Assembly: GCA_963556495.2 (NCBI GenBank)
Contig: OY747721.1
Coordinates: 31,790,349 to 31,854,348 of the forward strand
Length of the DNA stretch: 64,000 nt
Reading direction: 5' to 3'
Source: Valencia hispanica
Taxonomy: Eukaryota; Chordata; Actinopteri; Cyprinodontiformes; Valenciidae
Below are positions 46,807 to 58,237 of the stretch, piece after piece (position 1 is the stretch's first letter; every line of letters begins with the position of its first letter). A program made the translations under genes and the position numbers. Below the pieces are notes generated by a model that made no database searches, was not told the origin of the DNA, and saw nothing but the letters and a program-made list of their open reading frames with translations.

Positions 46807-47684
46807 ACCCCTGGCTGAGTGACGAGCTCACACCAGGACAGGAGGCCCAGGATTCTCCATGCCAGAGGACATTACCGGTAGATTAGCTCTGCGATGGGAT
46901 CTTTATACCTTTCTCCCACTAATCAATGCGTCACTGCAAGCATACTGAGAAAGAGCTCGGCAGCTCTTTACCCGCCAGCAGATCCCTATTGAAGATGAGG
47001 GAAGAATTCAGAACAACGTTGAGGCATGAAGATGGCGGCAGAGTACACTGATTCTTTGAATGGGAATATAGTAGCTGTGAGTGGGAACTGTTCCCTAAAG
47101 GATACTCAGGTGAGGTGAATGATGAAGTAGCACCAACTTGTAAATTTGTAAATGTTGAAAAGCTTTATGTTATGCAACAGTGTAATGGTAATTCATGACA
47201 ACTGCCATGATTTAACAGATGCTGCTAAAACGAAATGCAGTTAAGGCTAAGAGTGTTGTCATAATACTCTGTAACTGAATTTGATTATATTACAGTAATG
47301 CAGACATCTATGTGGGGCTGGTGACCTTTTACTGTTGCTATAATGTTCTGTGGAAACCCATAGCTTGTTGAATTTAAACTTAATGCAGCACATGGTGATA
47401 ATGGAGACAGATTTACTGTCAGCGAGCCAGGGACCTAAAAAGGCTATGCAACCTGATAAAGAAGGTGATTATCTGGTGATTATTTTGCAAAGGATTCTTC
47501 ATAACATCAAGAGAATTACAGACAACCCTGAGCATCCTCTTCATGAGACAGTTATACAACAACAGAGTGTGTTCAGTCAGAGGCTTCTTCAGAACCACTG
47601 TAGTAAAGACTGCTATAGGAAATGCTTCCTGCCTACAGCCATTAGCATCTACAACATTTAATTTTTCCTTCTGTGATTAATAAA
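46807..47684 (+). promoter_or_regulatory. gas7: Putative gas7 3' UTR with LINE-derived polyadenylation signal
   Basis: No AATAAA or ATTAAA is seen between the stop and 47678. The first AATAAA is at 47679-47684, within the tail of a LINE fragment (47385-47700). A longer UTR using a later signal (for example AATAAA near 47925) is equally possible. Inference only. Confidence 0.4.
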
Positions 47685-47700
47685 GTATTTTTGAATTAAA
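47385..47700 (+). mobile_element. LINE-B 3' end, decayed
   Basis: Frame pieces read LHETVIQQQSVFSQRLLQ and YRKCFLPTAISIYN, then TTAATAAAGTATTTTTGAAT. Same family as 48620-49040 and 54310-55105. Family not named with certainty (Rex1/CR1-like). Confidence 0.75.
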
Positions 47701-48619
47701 TTCAATTGAATTGCAATTTACCACTAAAATTGAAAAAGAAAATGTAAACATGCATCATTTTACTTAGAATTAATCATAAATGGGCAGGTAAATCCATTTC
47801 TTGGAGGACAAACTGTTGTTGTAATCTGTTACAAAGGAGACTTAGCTAACATAAGCAAATGCTAAAGCTTGGATTTTCTGTCTATGTTTACAGTTTGTTT
47901 ATATGAGAAGACATTGATAAAACTAATAAAATGACCACATGTTCTAAGACTCTGGCTAACAGTTCTTTATCTAGATAGAAGACAGAAATAAGGACATTTC
48001 TTTAAAGGTATAAGCTAATACCAATTAGCCCTTTGATATAACTCACTAAAAATGTTTTATGAACGCCTGTTTCGAAGCTTAAACATTTTCAGACAACAAA
48101 GTCCTGAAGAAAGTAGATGCAAGTGTTTGGACTGTTTCTTTTTAACCCCAGAAATGATTTTTCAAAACTGTCAAAGTTTGTTTCCGCCAGTTTCGTTTGC
48201 ATTTCTATTAAAGTTTAAAAGGATAGTGCCCACTTTTTTGAAGGGAGCTTCAATTAAATTATTAACAGTATTAATCCCCATAACTGTTGTAGAAAGATGT
48301 CATATCACAGTGAGTTTCTACAGAAGTAGGAATATCCCCCATGGTAAAAGCACCCCTTAAGCAAGTTACCTACAAAAAATAGTGGCAATCCCACATTTAC
48401 CTAATTAATTTGGGTTAATGGCAACTCTATAGGCTTTTGAGACTGTTTCCTCACAGAGTTTCTGCTAAAACTATCAGCATCCACTTACAGCTACGCTTGT
48501 TCCCCTGTTTTTTTGTGCTTGAGCTTTAACTTCCTGGCCAATATCTTAGGATGTTGCTTCGACATTTACACATATTGTTCTTTCCTTATGATGCTATCTA
48601 TTTTATTTGAAGTGCACCA
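47701..48619. other. Intergenic sequence, nothing recognised
   Basis: AT-rich. The open frame 48052-48360 has no recognised domain. Confidence 0.4.
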
Positions 48620-49040
48620 GTCTTACAAGCTTACAAGTCTTCTACAAGTCTGTTGTGGAAGTGTAATCTCTTCAGCCGTCATCTGTTGGGGTAGCAGCAT
48701 CAGAGCCAGGGATTTAAAAAGGCTAAACAACCTGATAAAGAAGGCTGGTTCTGTTCTGGGGACAACTGTGGAAAATCTGGAGATGATAATGCAAAGAAGG
48801 ATTCTTCATAAAATCAAAAAAAATTATGGACAACCCTGAGCATCCTCTTCATGAGACTGTCATACAACAACAGAGCGTCTTCAGTCGGAGGCTTCTTCAG
48901 TTTCGCTGCAATACAGACCGCTACAGGAAATCCTTCCTGCCCACAGCCATTATCATCTACAACAACTCCTTAAAGAATTAATTATATGAGCTATACCAAC
49001 ACTTAATTTCCCTCTGGGATCAATAAAGTATTTTTGAATT
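48620..49040 (+). mobile_element. LINE-B 3' end
   Basis: Reads CCGSVISSAVICWGSSIRAR, LKRLNNLIKKAGSVLGTTVE then, after shifts, HETVIQQQSVFSRRLLQ and YRKSFLPTAI. Tail GGGATCAATAAAGTATTTTT. 5'-truncated, 1.2 kb downstream of a sister copy in the same orientation. Confidence 0.8.
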
Positions 49041-49059
49041 GAAGTGTCCCTCTTTTTTC

Positions 49060-49690
49060 TCCAAATGAACAGTTCCACTTTAGTTTCATCTGTCATCTGG
49101 CTTTTTTATGCTTCTTTTGCATTAATGGCTTCATCTTCACCGAGTGGCCTTTCAGCCCTTGGTACAAGACACATTTCACTGTGGATATTAACACTAACTT
49201 ACCAGCTTCAGCCAGCATTATCACAAGGTCTTTGGCTTTTGTTCTGGGGTCAATTTGCACATTTCAGACCAAAACACATTAATCTCTGGGACACAGAACC
49301 ATCTCCTTCTTGAGCAGTATGATGGTTGGACATTCTCATCATGTCTGTACTTGCATGTAATGGTTTGAACGGATGAACCAGTCACCTTCAAGTGTCTAGA
49401 AATAGTTCCCAAAGATGAACCAGACGTGTGCAGCTCCACAGTTCTCTTTCTGACATCTTAGCAGATTTCTTTTGACTTTTCCATTGTGTTAAAAAGGAAA
49501 GCAATGGGTTTGAGGTGTGGCCTTAAAACACATTCACAGGTGTGATTCCAATTAACTCAGTCATTATTGTGGCATTTAGCAAATAGAAATAATTTTGGTA
49601 ATACTAACTGACCTAAAACAAGACACGTTAGGTCTGATTTAACTTCAGATAGAGAAGAAAAAAAATGTGTATGTGTTTTATTATTGTTGT
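49060..49690 (-). mobile_element. Tc1-like relic with N-terminal helix-turn-helix
   Basis: Minus strand 49439-49221 reads MELHTSGSSLGTISRHLKVT then GSSVQTITCKYRHDENVQPS YCS, the paired-type DNA-binding half of a Tc1 transposase. The start of the next region follows. The + flank (TTTGAGGTGTGGCCTTAAAA, CAGGTGTGATTCCAATTAAC) is the usual subterminal region of this fish Tc1 family. The catalytic half is absent. Confidence 0.75.
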
Positions 49691-50264
49691 ATATAAACTT
49701 CTTATTTCAACTTTATATGCCTGATATTCCACATCTTGTCAAAAAACTTTCCTTTCTCTTAAGCCGTCTAGTTGTTGCACTGGAAAGATCTGGACTAAAG
49801 TCTAGCTTATGCTTCTTCGTTAGCAAGTTTGCACTCACACACACGTATTGACGGAGACGTTTTCCATTTATACTTCTCCATTGGTGTGTCAGAGTTGCAA
49901 AGCAGTTCTCCACCAGGACAGCAGGGGGTGCAGACTTTTTCTGATGGGTCTGCCTACCATTCTGATCAATGTCAGTTTATTTACTTAAAGGAGTCATAAC
50001 CTAGTATTATCTTGGATACCCACGCTCTATTATAGTCTTTCAGGCCCTTCCAAAAAAGAAAGTTGAAAAAAATAAACACAGAGCTCCTTTGACCCTTATT
50101 TCTGAAGGCATTATTGTCTCGCGAGATCTGATGCGATACTTTGGCTGTCATGGACGGGCATTGTAATAATGCAAATGAGGGGCGCGTTGATTGGTGGCAG
50201 GAAGGAGGGGGGTTGACACCGCAGGTAACGCTTCAGCATATCTAACCCATATCTACTACTCCCG

Positions 50265-50510
50265 CTAGCATATAATAGCCACATTAGCAGTTAGCTGCTG
50301 TTTGTTACACACAGCAGAGCAATAAAAACACAGCCTTACCGTTTCAATTGCAGGCAAGTCTCTGATTGTTGGAATGGCCCCTTTTTCCAAACGGAGCTTC
50401 GATGCCAACTTCGCCTGATATTTTCCCAAATTCGTAAAGGATTCCGGCGTAAAAAAAATAGAAAAAATATTTCCATGTTGATTCTGGCAGTCAACAACAG
50501 AGCAACTCAC
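50265..50510 (-). CDS. THAP-like N-terminal frame, fragment
   Basis: The minus-strand frame starts MSCSVVDCQNQHG. It has Cys spaced as in the start of a THAP zinc finger (C-x4-C), then FFTPESFTNLGKYQAKLASK. THAP domains occur in P-element-type transposases and host proteins. The usual His/Cys partner and AVPTY box are not seen, so this could be a relic or chance. The upstream TATA-like and downstream regions gave no support. Confidence 0.25.
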   Translation of the reverse strand: MSCSVVDCQNQHGNIFSIFFTPESFTNLGKYQAKLASKLRLEKGAIPTIRDLPAIETVRLCFYCSAVCNKQQLTANVAIIC

Positions 50511-50589
50511 GTGTGCACTACGTTTCTGGTAGAAATGGTTTTAGCTGATTTAGCTGATTAAAATAAAAGGCTGAGACGAATATGTCTTC

Positions 50590-50720
50590 TTCATGCATCA
50601 TTGCGTGAAGAAACTTTCTGCATCTTTCACGGTGGAGTTCGTACTTCGAATCGCGAACGAACCGGCTCTAAGAGCTAAGTCTTTGAAGTGAACGATGGGA
50701 GCCGGCTCGTCATTGGGAGC
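50590..50720. repeat. hAT-type subterminal fragment
   Basis: Contains GAACGAACCGGCTCTAAGAG and GGAGCCGGCTCGTCATTGGGAGCCG, words typical of Ac-like hAT MITEs of fish. No matching second end was found. Confidence 0.4.
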
Positions 50721-50904
50721 CGTTTTTAAAAAATTTTATTTATGTTTTTCTGTTCTCTACACCTACTGGTGGCGGTGCATCCACATCAAAGCCCGTCTTT
50801 TGAATGATTTACTTTGCATCTTTGCATGGAAAGAACTAAGTTCCTTACAATTTATTTTTCAATTTAATAATATTTGATCATAAAATTTATTATATCTTTT
50901 ATCT

Positions 50905-51415
50905 TGGGGGTGCACGGTGGCGCAGCTGGTATAGCGGCTCACCTCACAGCTAGAAGGTCACGGGTTCAATTACCGCCAGGGACGCTGTGGGTGCTGAGGG
51001 TGTGTTTGTTCTCCTGCATCATTGGCACCCACAACCTGGGTGGGGTTGGCGAAAGGGCCTTTCTGTGTGGAGTTTGCATGTTCTTCCCTTGTTCCCTTGA
51101 GCAGCTAATGTGAGCTACTCTCACAAAAACATGCACTAGTCCTGGGGCTATATACTGCCTCCTCCTGGCTGGCTGGGGCGCCTGAGGGGTTGGGGAGGAT
51201 CTGCCTGGAATAACGTGATCCTTCCACGCACTACGTCTAGCTGGGGAACTCCACCCTATCAGGTGAAAAGAAGGGCTTGCTCACTGCCCAAGCATGAAGG
51301 AGGCTTGGGTTTCAGTGCAGGGCCCTCCCGGGGCTGGCAGAGGGAGAGCGGAACCCCAGGACTAAGGTAGGATAGGAGCACTGGGGTGATAAATAATGGG
51401 GGGAAAAAGCGTGGG
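50905..51415 (+). mobile_element. tRNA-derived SINE-like element
   Basis: Head with a box A-like TGGCGCAGCTGG (near 50920) and box B-like GGTTCAATTACC (near 50964), spaced as in a tRNA promoter. Then the body CTGTGTGGAGTTTGCATGTTC, common in teleost SINE-like repeats. The 3' part (51230-51410) resembles another widespread fish repeat ending in GGGGGAAAAAGCG. Confidence 0.6.
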
Positions 51416-51588
51416 ATAAATTTAAAAAAATATTATATATATATATATTATTTTATCTTATTTTTTTTTATTTTTTTTTCCTCCAGTCTTGATTTTGTGA
51501 CAAAACTCAGTTTTAATCTCTCACTCCCAGCAGATTTGCACTTAAAGTCAGGCTATAGTGCGGGGAGCAATTATTGATGAGAAAGCAG
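51416..51588. other. AT-rich spacer
   Basis: (TA)n and T-rich tract, nothing else recognised. Confidence 0.4.
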
Positions 51589-52353
51589 ATGTAATGCCAA
51601 GAGTTTTATTTGTAAGAAGGTACAAAGATGATTCTCAGGAGTAGGTTCCAGGTGGTCACTGCCATCTTAACAGACAATTCCCTGCCCCACATGCAGAATC
51701 AGTCCAGGTACACAAGAGATTTACAATATGTACAATGAGTTGAATGTGCAATTAGAGGCGTTTGCTTTCAAGTTTGGATGACTGATGCATCAAGGAATGG
51801 TTAATCGGAGGTTTTAACAGAGGTTGGAATGAAACTGGAAAGTAACAGATGGGTGATGGCTTATGGCTTTGAGGCAAGGGTGAAGTAGGAAGGGTGGCAA
51901 GTCTTACTCTGGTGTCGCGCTGGAGAGCGGTGAGTTCCAGAGAGGGCAGGCAGGTGGAGATTCAGAGGACGCTGAAAAGCAGAGGACAACCTTGAAGGGC
52001 ACTGATTCCTGAGGAGATCTTGACACTGGAGGCACGTAGATGGAGGCTTGAGAAAAGAATTGCAACCTGGGGGCACAAGGAAGGACAGTAAGTAAAAGTC
52101 GAATAATCAAACATGAAAAAAAAAACACTAGAGCATCTCTACACAGGAGATTGGAATGGCTAGATCTGTCCAACAAGGTTAATCATCCAGTAAAGAGAGT
52201 TTGCTGTCTAGCTCCTTAAATCTTCTGAACCGAATGAGGAAATTGATGACCAATGTGCCAGCTGCTCAGAGATAGAAGGCCCACCTGCCGAGATCCTCTG
52301 ACCAACGGTAAGACTCACTTACATAAATACACAAACATACCAGAATCATGACA
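51589..52353 (-). repeat. Probable solo LTR of a gypsy-type element
   Basis: On the minus strand it begins TGTCATGATTCTGG and ends AATAAAACTCTTGGCATTACA, so it has TG...CA ends and a terminal polyadenylation signal. About 765 bp, close in length to the LTR at 12060-12801 but a different sequence. No internal region flanks it. Target duplication was not identified. Confidence 0.45.
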
Positions 52354-54309
52354 GACACCAGGAGAAGTACGCAAAGTAAGTAAGTGATTACCTTTAGATT
52401 TAGTATATGGTGAGACCTAGCTTGATATTAATGAGTGGAACAGTCACGTACCATTAACGGGTGGAGCTGGGTGTTTCTGCAGGAAGGTAGTAAGAAAGGC
52501 CACAGGTCGAGGCTGAATGTGTTGTTTGGATGGTGGAGCTGGGTGGTAGACGGGGGTCTGGACAACTGAATGCCAAGACGCAGGCTGTAAGACATTATTC
52601 AGAACTCTACTAGAGAACTACAAAGAAAGGATCAAAGAAACTTCAATTTTAGAGACGAGTATGTAAAATGTTCTAAGTGGCTCAGGAAAGATGGCAAAGT
52701 GGAGCCTGGAAGGAAGTGCAGGAGGTGTTGGGTTCTTTCCTGTGATGGTGGAGGCATCATTGGGAGTTGGAGATGCTGGTGGAGGAGGAATTGATGTCAC
52801 TGACAGATTAAATCATCTCATCACATCCAGCTGAGAGAGAAACATTTTCTTACTAACCTGCGAACATACTGAGTGAACTGGGTTCTCATTTATAAAGCTT
52901 GCTAGCGCACAAAATGGGCTCTGAAAACGGCATAAGTCACTTTCTACGCCAAGTTTGGGATTTATAGAAATAAACGTGGCGGAAAAATGTGTGCAACTTT
53001 AAGCACACTAAGGACCTTGCTTACGCACATTTTGGACACGGAGGACACTGGCAGCGCAGCCGGTGAGATGGCAAAATTGTGAATTTAAGCAACATTTTCA
53101 GACTTGTAGAGCTTTGCGCACACACACACGAACACCCAACCAACAGCCCCCACCCTGTGTCCAAACTTAGAATTAAAATGAGAACCTGAATGAAAATATG
53201 TTGCATTTAAGTTCAAATGTATGTCTTCAGATTATCCAGCAATTGCACTTATTGTTGCATTAATTGTGTGAAGTACAATTATAAATACTACAGTGACACC
53301 TGCATAATGTGGCACAGTGGATGCACTGGCGCTCATTGAAGGTCACGTCACTGGCAGCATCTGGAAGGGGGGAACCAATATAGATGCCCTAAAACAGTCC
53401 TTTTGGATCTATTTGCTGAACTGGGCCGGGTTCACCAAATAAAACACTGCAATATCTGGCAAAACAGAATATTCCACCCACAAACAACTTTTTATTCTTC
53501 CATTAAGGGTTTTGAGGAATGTCTTTAAATTAGGCTGCACTGCAGTATCATCTGTACATCTTGATTTCCTTAAAAAATACCCAGGTGACAATCACTGCAC
53601 TCTCTCTTTCTCTGACTCAGAAACCCTCTCATCTTCACCCTTTATGCTAACAGTGTTTTGTTTTTTTCATCTTTAGTCATTTCTTCACCTGTTACTCTTT
53701 CAATTGCCTTCTTCATCTGTGACCCTTCTGGTCTCTTTATTATTCTTCTGTCTTCAATTCTGGTCTCATCTTTTTCCTTCTTATCTTTTGCTTTTTGCCA
53801 AAAAACTGCGCAAATCTCCTTTTCACTGTTGTCCACAATTTGCAAGCATCAAGATTGAAAATGACATAGTTATTGCCATAAGAAATCTGTAGCATTATGA
53901 AACAATAAATAATTTTTTCAAATTCAGTCAAGCAACTACACTTAGACTGGGGGAAATAAAAAGGCTGCAATGAGAATAAGAAGTCTGAGATTAAGGACGC
54001 AACGTGGTTTAATTCTGCTGCCTCGTTGCTGTGATATTGATTTTATAGAGCTGTTGGTGAAACTTCAACTTCTGAAACATCAATCCCTAAAGATTTTTCA
54101 TATCTAAACTTTTTATAAACTGTTTCCGTGATTATTGTAAGCAAAATGAAAAGGTGAAATATCCTAACACACCTACAAATCACACGCAAGTGAGTCATTG
54201 TCATCAACTGTTTAATGGGTGTAGTAAAACCGCGACTGTCTGTCACCCTCAGCATTTCCTTCATTATAAACTTAGTTTGACTTTAACCTTGTGTGTTAAA
54301 ACATCCTCT
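52354..54309. other. Intergenic sequence, nothing recognised
   Basis: No recognised gene. Opposing low-complexity frames at 53640-53860 arise from a T-rich segment. Confidence 0.4.
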
Positions 54310-55105
54310 GGAGGACTTTGGGTGGCTCAATGGCCCCACTCAGCCTGGTTGGAAACAGACTGCCTCGTAAATGTGCATGTGACATTCTCATCATCTTCTG
54401 CAGAAATGCAGTCGTCGGATGTACCAGAGATGGACAAGAAGCTGAGTTCAGCCAATTTGTGGCATGGTGTGAGGACAATTGTCCTACCTTGACTGTGAAC
54501 AAAACAAAGGAAATGACTGTAGATTTGAAAAGAAACAGTGTTAAGTCGTACACTGTTTGCATCATAGCAGAAGAAATGGAGGTGGTTGAGGAGTATAAGT
54601 ACCTCGGAGTTAACCTGGACAACAGGCTGAACTGGAGATTGAACAGTGAAGCGAAGAAGGGACAGAGCAGACTGTACTTATTGAGGAAGTTTAGGTCCTT
54701 CAAAGTTGGCACAAGATGCTGCAGGTTTTCTACAAGTCTGTTGTGGAGAGTGTAATCTCTTCTGCCATCATCTGTTGGGGTATCAGAGCTTAAAAGGCTA
54801 AACGAGCTGATATAGAAGGCTGGTTCTGTTCTGGGAACGAATGTGGAACCTCTGGAGATGATGATGCAAAGAAGGGTTCTTCATAAAATCAAGTACATTA
54901 TGGACAACCCTGAGCACCTCATCATGAGACTATCCTACAACAACGTCTTCAGTCGGAGGCTTTTTCACCGTAACACAGACCACTACAGGAGATCCTTCCT
55001 GCCCACAGCCATCAGCGTTTACAACAACTCCTTGAAAAATGTCATAGTACAAGCTACAACAACACTTAATTTCCCTCTGGTATCAATCAATTGTTAATCG
55101 AGTTG
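54310..55105 (+). mobile_element. LINE-B 3' half, degenerate
   Basis: Frames read AVVGCTRDGQEAEFSQFVAW, TVNKTKEMTVDLKRNSV, VEEYKYLGVNLDNRLNW and KKGQSRLYLLRKFRSF. After shifts come LEMMMQRRVLHKIKYIMDN and HYRRSFLPTAISVYNNS. The RT box upstream of AVVG is deleted (FCRN in place of an ADD-type motif). The tail has lost the AATAAA. This is the longest LINE-B copy here. Confidence 0.8.
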
Positions 55106-55431
55106 AATTGAATGGACACACCAGCGTGTGCGGCTGTGCAGCGGGTAGCCGGAGGTGTTTGACACAGGGCCATAACTATGTTTTTCAGGGAACCATTGTT
55201 GTATTTACAATTTTTGGCGAATTGCTATTTCCTTTGATGGTTGTAAGAGGCTTTTGGACAAACGAGGGATAGTTTACTTTTTACAAGTATGATTTAAATT
55301 GAAGAATTTAGGGGGTTCCACAGAAGGGGGGCAGTTGCCCCCTGTTAACCCCCTGTAGATCCACCCCTGACTGTGATTGATCTAAAGAAGTCTGATTGAC
55401 TCATAAGAACAATTTACTAAGCTTGTCTTTT
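55106..55431. other. Spacer downstream of the minus-strand gene
   Basis: Contains AGGGGGGCAGTTGCCCCCTG (about 55325-55345), an inverted repeat typical of a fish repeat end. Nothing coding. Confidence 0.4.
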
Positions 55432-56275
55432 TCAACATGTCGGTTGAAGGTTTGGTTTGATTCCTTTTTTTCTTTTTGGGACTTGAGGCTTAGGTTCTCC
55501 TAAAGTGTCCAAGATGTGAAGAGGAGGATTTAGTCGGCTCCCATAGGTCATGTCCACGCTCATCAGCCCATCTTGGTTGACGGACGTCGTAACGGTGGGA
55601 TGGTTCATCCTTTCCCAAAGCTCTCGTGTGATTCTCCGCCCATGTTTGACACTGTAAGGACGACTGCGGCCGGTCCGGTACCTGTGAGAAGCAGAAATAT
55701 CAAAAATGACATCTTGCCGGCACACACTAGTGCATGATGTCCCAACTTTCAATGTAAAAATATAAACTGACCTCAGCATGTCATCAACCACTTCATGATA
55801 AACCTGTTGGTAATCTTCCACTGTGTGGTTGTGGATCATCAATGGTTCGTCGTCCTGCACAGGAGCAACGCAAGGCGGGTTGAGGACGGGCGGAGAACGA
55901 ACTTCTGGGAGGTCTGTAGTGTTGATGGGTTGTCTGGGCTTTGGGTTGAACTTTTCAGCAAGAGGAGCGGCGGAGAGCTGAGGAGGTGGGCAGGGAGGAG
56001 CTCCCTTTGTATGCCTCCTCTTCTGGTGAAGGCTAGCAGAGTCAGGAGAGCGATGGCACTTTGTAGATACACTAGTGACCTGCAGAACATAAGTGCCACA
56101 AAGAGGAGCTTGAAGAACTGCTTTGGAGCTTGTGGTGAGTTGTGGCCAACGATATTTCGGATTTTACAACACTCTGAAATGTGTTTCATTTTACAAAGGC
56201 TTCTGCTAATTTGATACTTTTTAAAAGTGTTTGTGTTTAAGTTTAAAAGAGAAAAAATTGATTTTACCTGCTCAT
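55432..56275 (-). CDS. Unidentified small spliced gene
   Basis: A three-exon model on the minus strand. Exon 1 is 56275-56268 (ATGAGCAG, donor GTAAAA). Exon 2 runs from 56128 (acceptor CCACAAG) or 56071 (acceptor CACTAG) to 55772 (donor GTCAGT). Exon 3 is 55681-55432 (acceptor TTCTCACAG, stop TGA). Both exon 2 choices keep frame and give 204 or 185 residues. The junction of exons 2 and 3 splits an Arg codon cleanly. The protein has a Pro-rich low-complexity half (PPCPPPQLSAAPLAEKF), an acidic helix-prone segment (HTVEDYQQVYHEVVDDML) and a basic tail (RSRPYSVKHGRRITRELW, KRKKGIKP). I recognise no family, signal peptide or membrane span. The clean coding frame with consensus splice sites suggests a real gene. 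It ends 8.6 kb from gas7, tail to tail. Confidence 0.5.
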
Positions 56276-56289
56276 CTCGGCAGCATGGA

Positions 56290-58235
56290 CACTCTCTATA
56301 AGCCCCGCCTCCTGAGGTCCTCGCTGCTCTCTGTCATGAAGATTGATGAGAACATTACATGGGAAACCATGCATTAGTCCGAGACTGCATATTTTTCTGC
56401 CAAACAGTTGTTAGAATCATATGAGTCAAATGTCTTGGATGTCCTGTAGAGTGGGACTCACGGCTTTAGAGAGGAGAACACAACACTGCATCGCTTTACC
56501 TAATGTCAGAACCATGTGACCTCTGAGTCTTTCCTTTAGAGCTTCTTTTTTTTCAATACAACTTCAGTAAACTTGAAGTGTTTAGAACACAAACGCACAG
56601 AAACCAACACAGACTTTTAAAGAACTGAAATCTCACTTGTTCCATCCTGAAGGTTCCTCTATTGACTTTCCTCAGTTTCTAAGATAGATTGTCAGGAAGC
56701 AAGATGTGTTTAAAAGAAGTGATATTTGTACAAAACGAAATCGTCAAATGAGGTCTGAGAGAACATCTCTTTAAGGTTGGAGTTTAAGCTTGTGTTTAAA
56801 TGATGCTGCAATGATGCACCTAAGCGAGAACCATAGCAACCAAGGCATCCTCAGTATTTATTTTTCTTTAATCAGGTAATTTAAAATAAATGGAATGAAT
56901 AAATGGCAGGGACCAGGGTTGACTTGCATTTCTCATAGCTCCAAATAGTTTCTAACTAAATCCAACCCAAGAGACCCACTTAGCATATTTCATTCGTTCA
57001 GCACTTGAACGGCTAAGTTATTAAAAGTCACAACATAAAAACCTTTTTGTTGTTGCTCCAGAAAGGTTGTTGATACCGACCACCTTTTAGATGTAATTGA
57101 CTAATTGACTGACACCATTTAAGTACCAAATACTCATAAAGTTCAAAGATTATCAATTGTAAATTAGGATGAAATGCTGTTTTGTTCTTCTTATAAAATA
57201 GGTATTAATGATAATAGTTGACTTCAATTCTTCAATTCTTCAATTTCTTTAAGTCTACATTTATGCTAATTTCTACGTCACTTAACCACGTGCCCTCTGA
57301 CTGTGGAAGCGTTCCATTTTAACATCATTACATCTAAAGAGCTGTGACAGTTATCCCAATAAAAAACACAGAAGGCACAGCAAATTTTTAAGAATTAAAA
57401 TCTCACATTTCTACAGTTGAAAGCTACGAGTTCATCACTTTCTGGGAAACAATGATTCTTCTCATAGATCAATAAGCCCTCAAAAGAATTCACACGTGAT
57501 TTCACAAAGTGAAGTCTGGGAAAAAGTTTGTTTAGCAATAAAGTCCAGTTTGTATTCAAATGATGCTGCAATAATGCGACCGAAGAGGAGGAACCCTAGC
57601 AACTGTGGTATCTTCTGCATTCTTTTTAAAATTAGGTGTTTTTACATATTTGGACAAAATGGCTAATAGCCTGTTAGCTTAAATAACTGTGACCCATTAC
57701 CTATAATTGACTAAATCAATGCATAGTTTTACTCTGTTCAGAAATCCTGCAGAAGTTCACATAAGAATGGCTTTTGTCTACATTCAATTAGCGTTTAATT
57801 ATAAAGGAAGAAAGAGGGGCTTTAAATGATTTGTCTGGAAGTAAGAATTTGAAAGACCTTTAGAGGGCTACCTTTTTGGGGGGGGTTGTTTGATAGTTTT
57901 GTGAAAGTGTGATGCAGAATGTGAACACAGATTTGAAAAAAAAGTTGCATATATAGACCTTAGTTGAAGCAGCTTTTATTCAGATATGCCACAGGTCACC
58001 CTCCCTCCTCTGCTCTGTTGAACTGCCACATTAATCCTGCTGCACAGAACTAAGGAAGCTCATTTCCGTAGCAAATGACTTCAGTTGACCAAAGAGCTGC
58101 TATTTATAAATAAAATATGATTTCCTTTTTTAGAAACATCAGTGATCATAGCTCTGTCATCTCTACATTATTTAATAGAGGCTGGTGAGGAGTATTTATT
58201 TGATTTATAGTTTTTGTCATTTCTATCTCTTGATG
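56290..58235. other. Intergenic sequence, nothing recognised
   Basis: Upstream flank of the minus-strand gene; any promoter would lie at its low-coordinate end. No element recognised. Two related segments near 56790-56830 and 57560-57600 (AAATGATGCTGCAATGATGC / AAATGATGCTGCAATAATGC) indicate an old local duplication. Confidence 0.4.
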
Positions 58236-58237
58236 TA

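Noticed and set aside
53642..53892. Opposing Lys/Glu-rich and Phe/Ser-rich frames
   Set aside because: Low-complexity T-rich segment read on both strands; no homology or splice context.
55839..56189. Minus-strand frame with a hydrophobic FKLLFVALMFCRSLVYLQ stretch
   Set aside because: It is out of phase with the downstream exon through the splice at 55772; the alternative frame joins all three exons and was preferred.
56287..56376. A 29-residue + strand frame starting MDTLYKPRLL just upstream of the minus-strand gene
   Set aside because: Too short, no splice or domain support; likely chance next to the minus-strand first exon.
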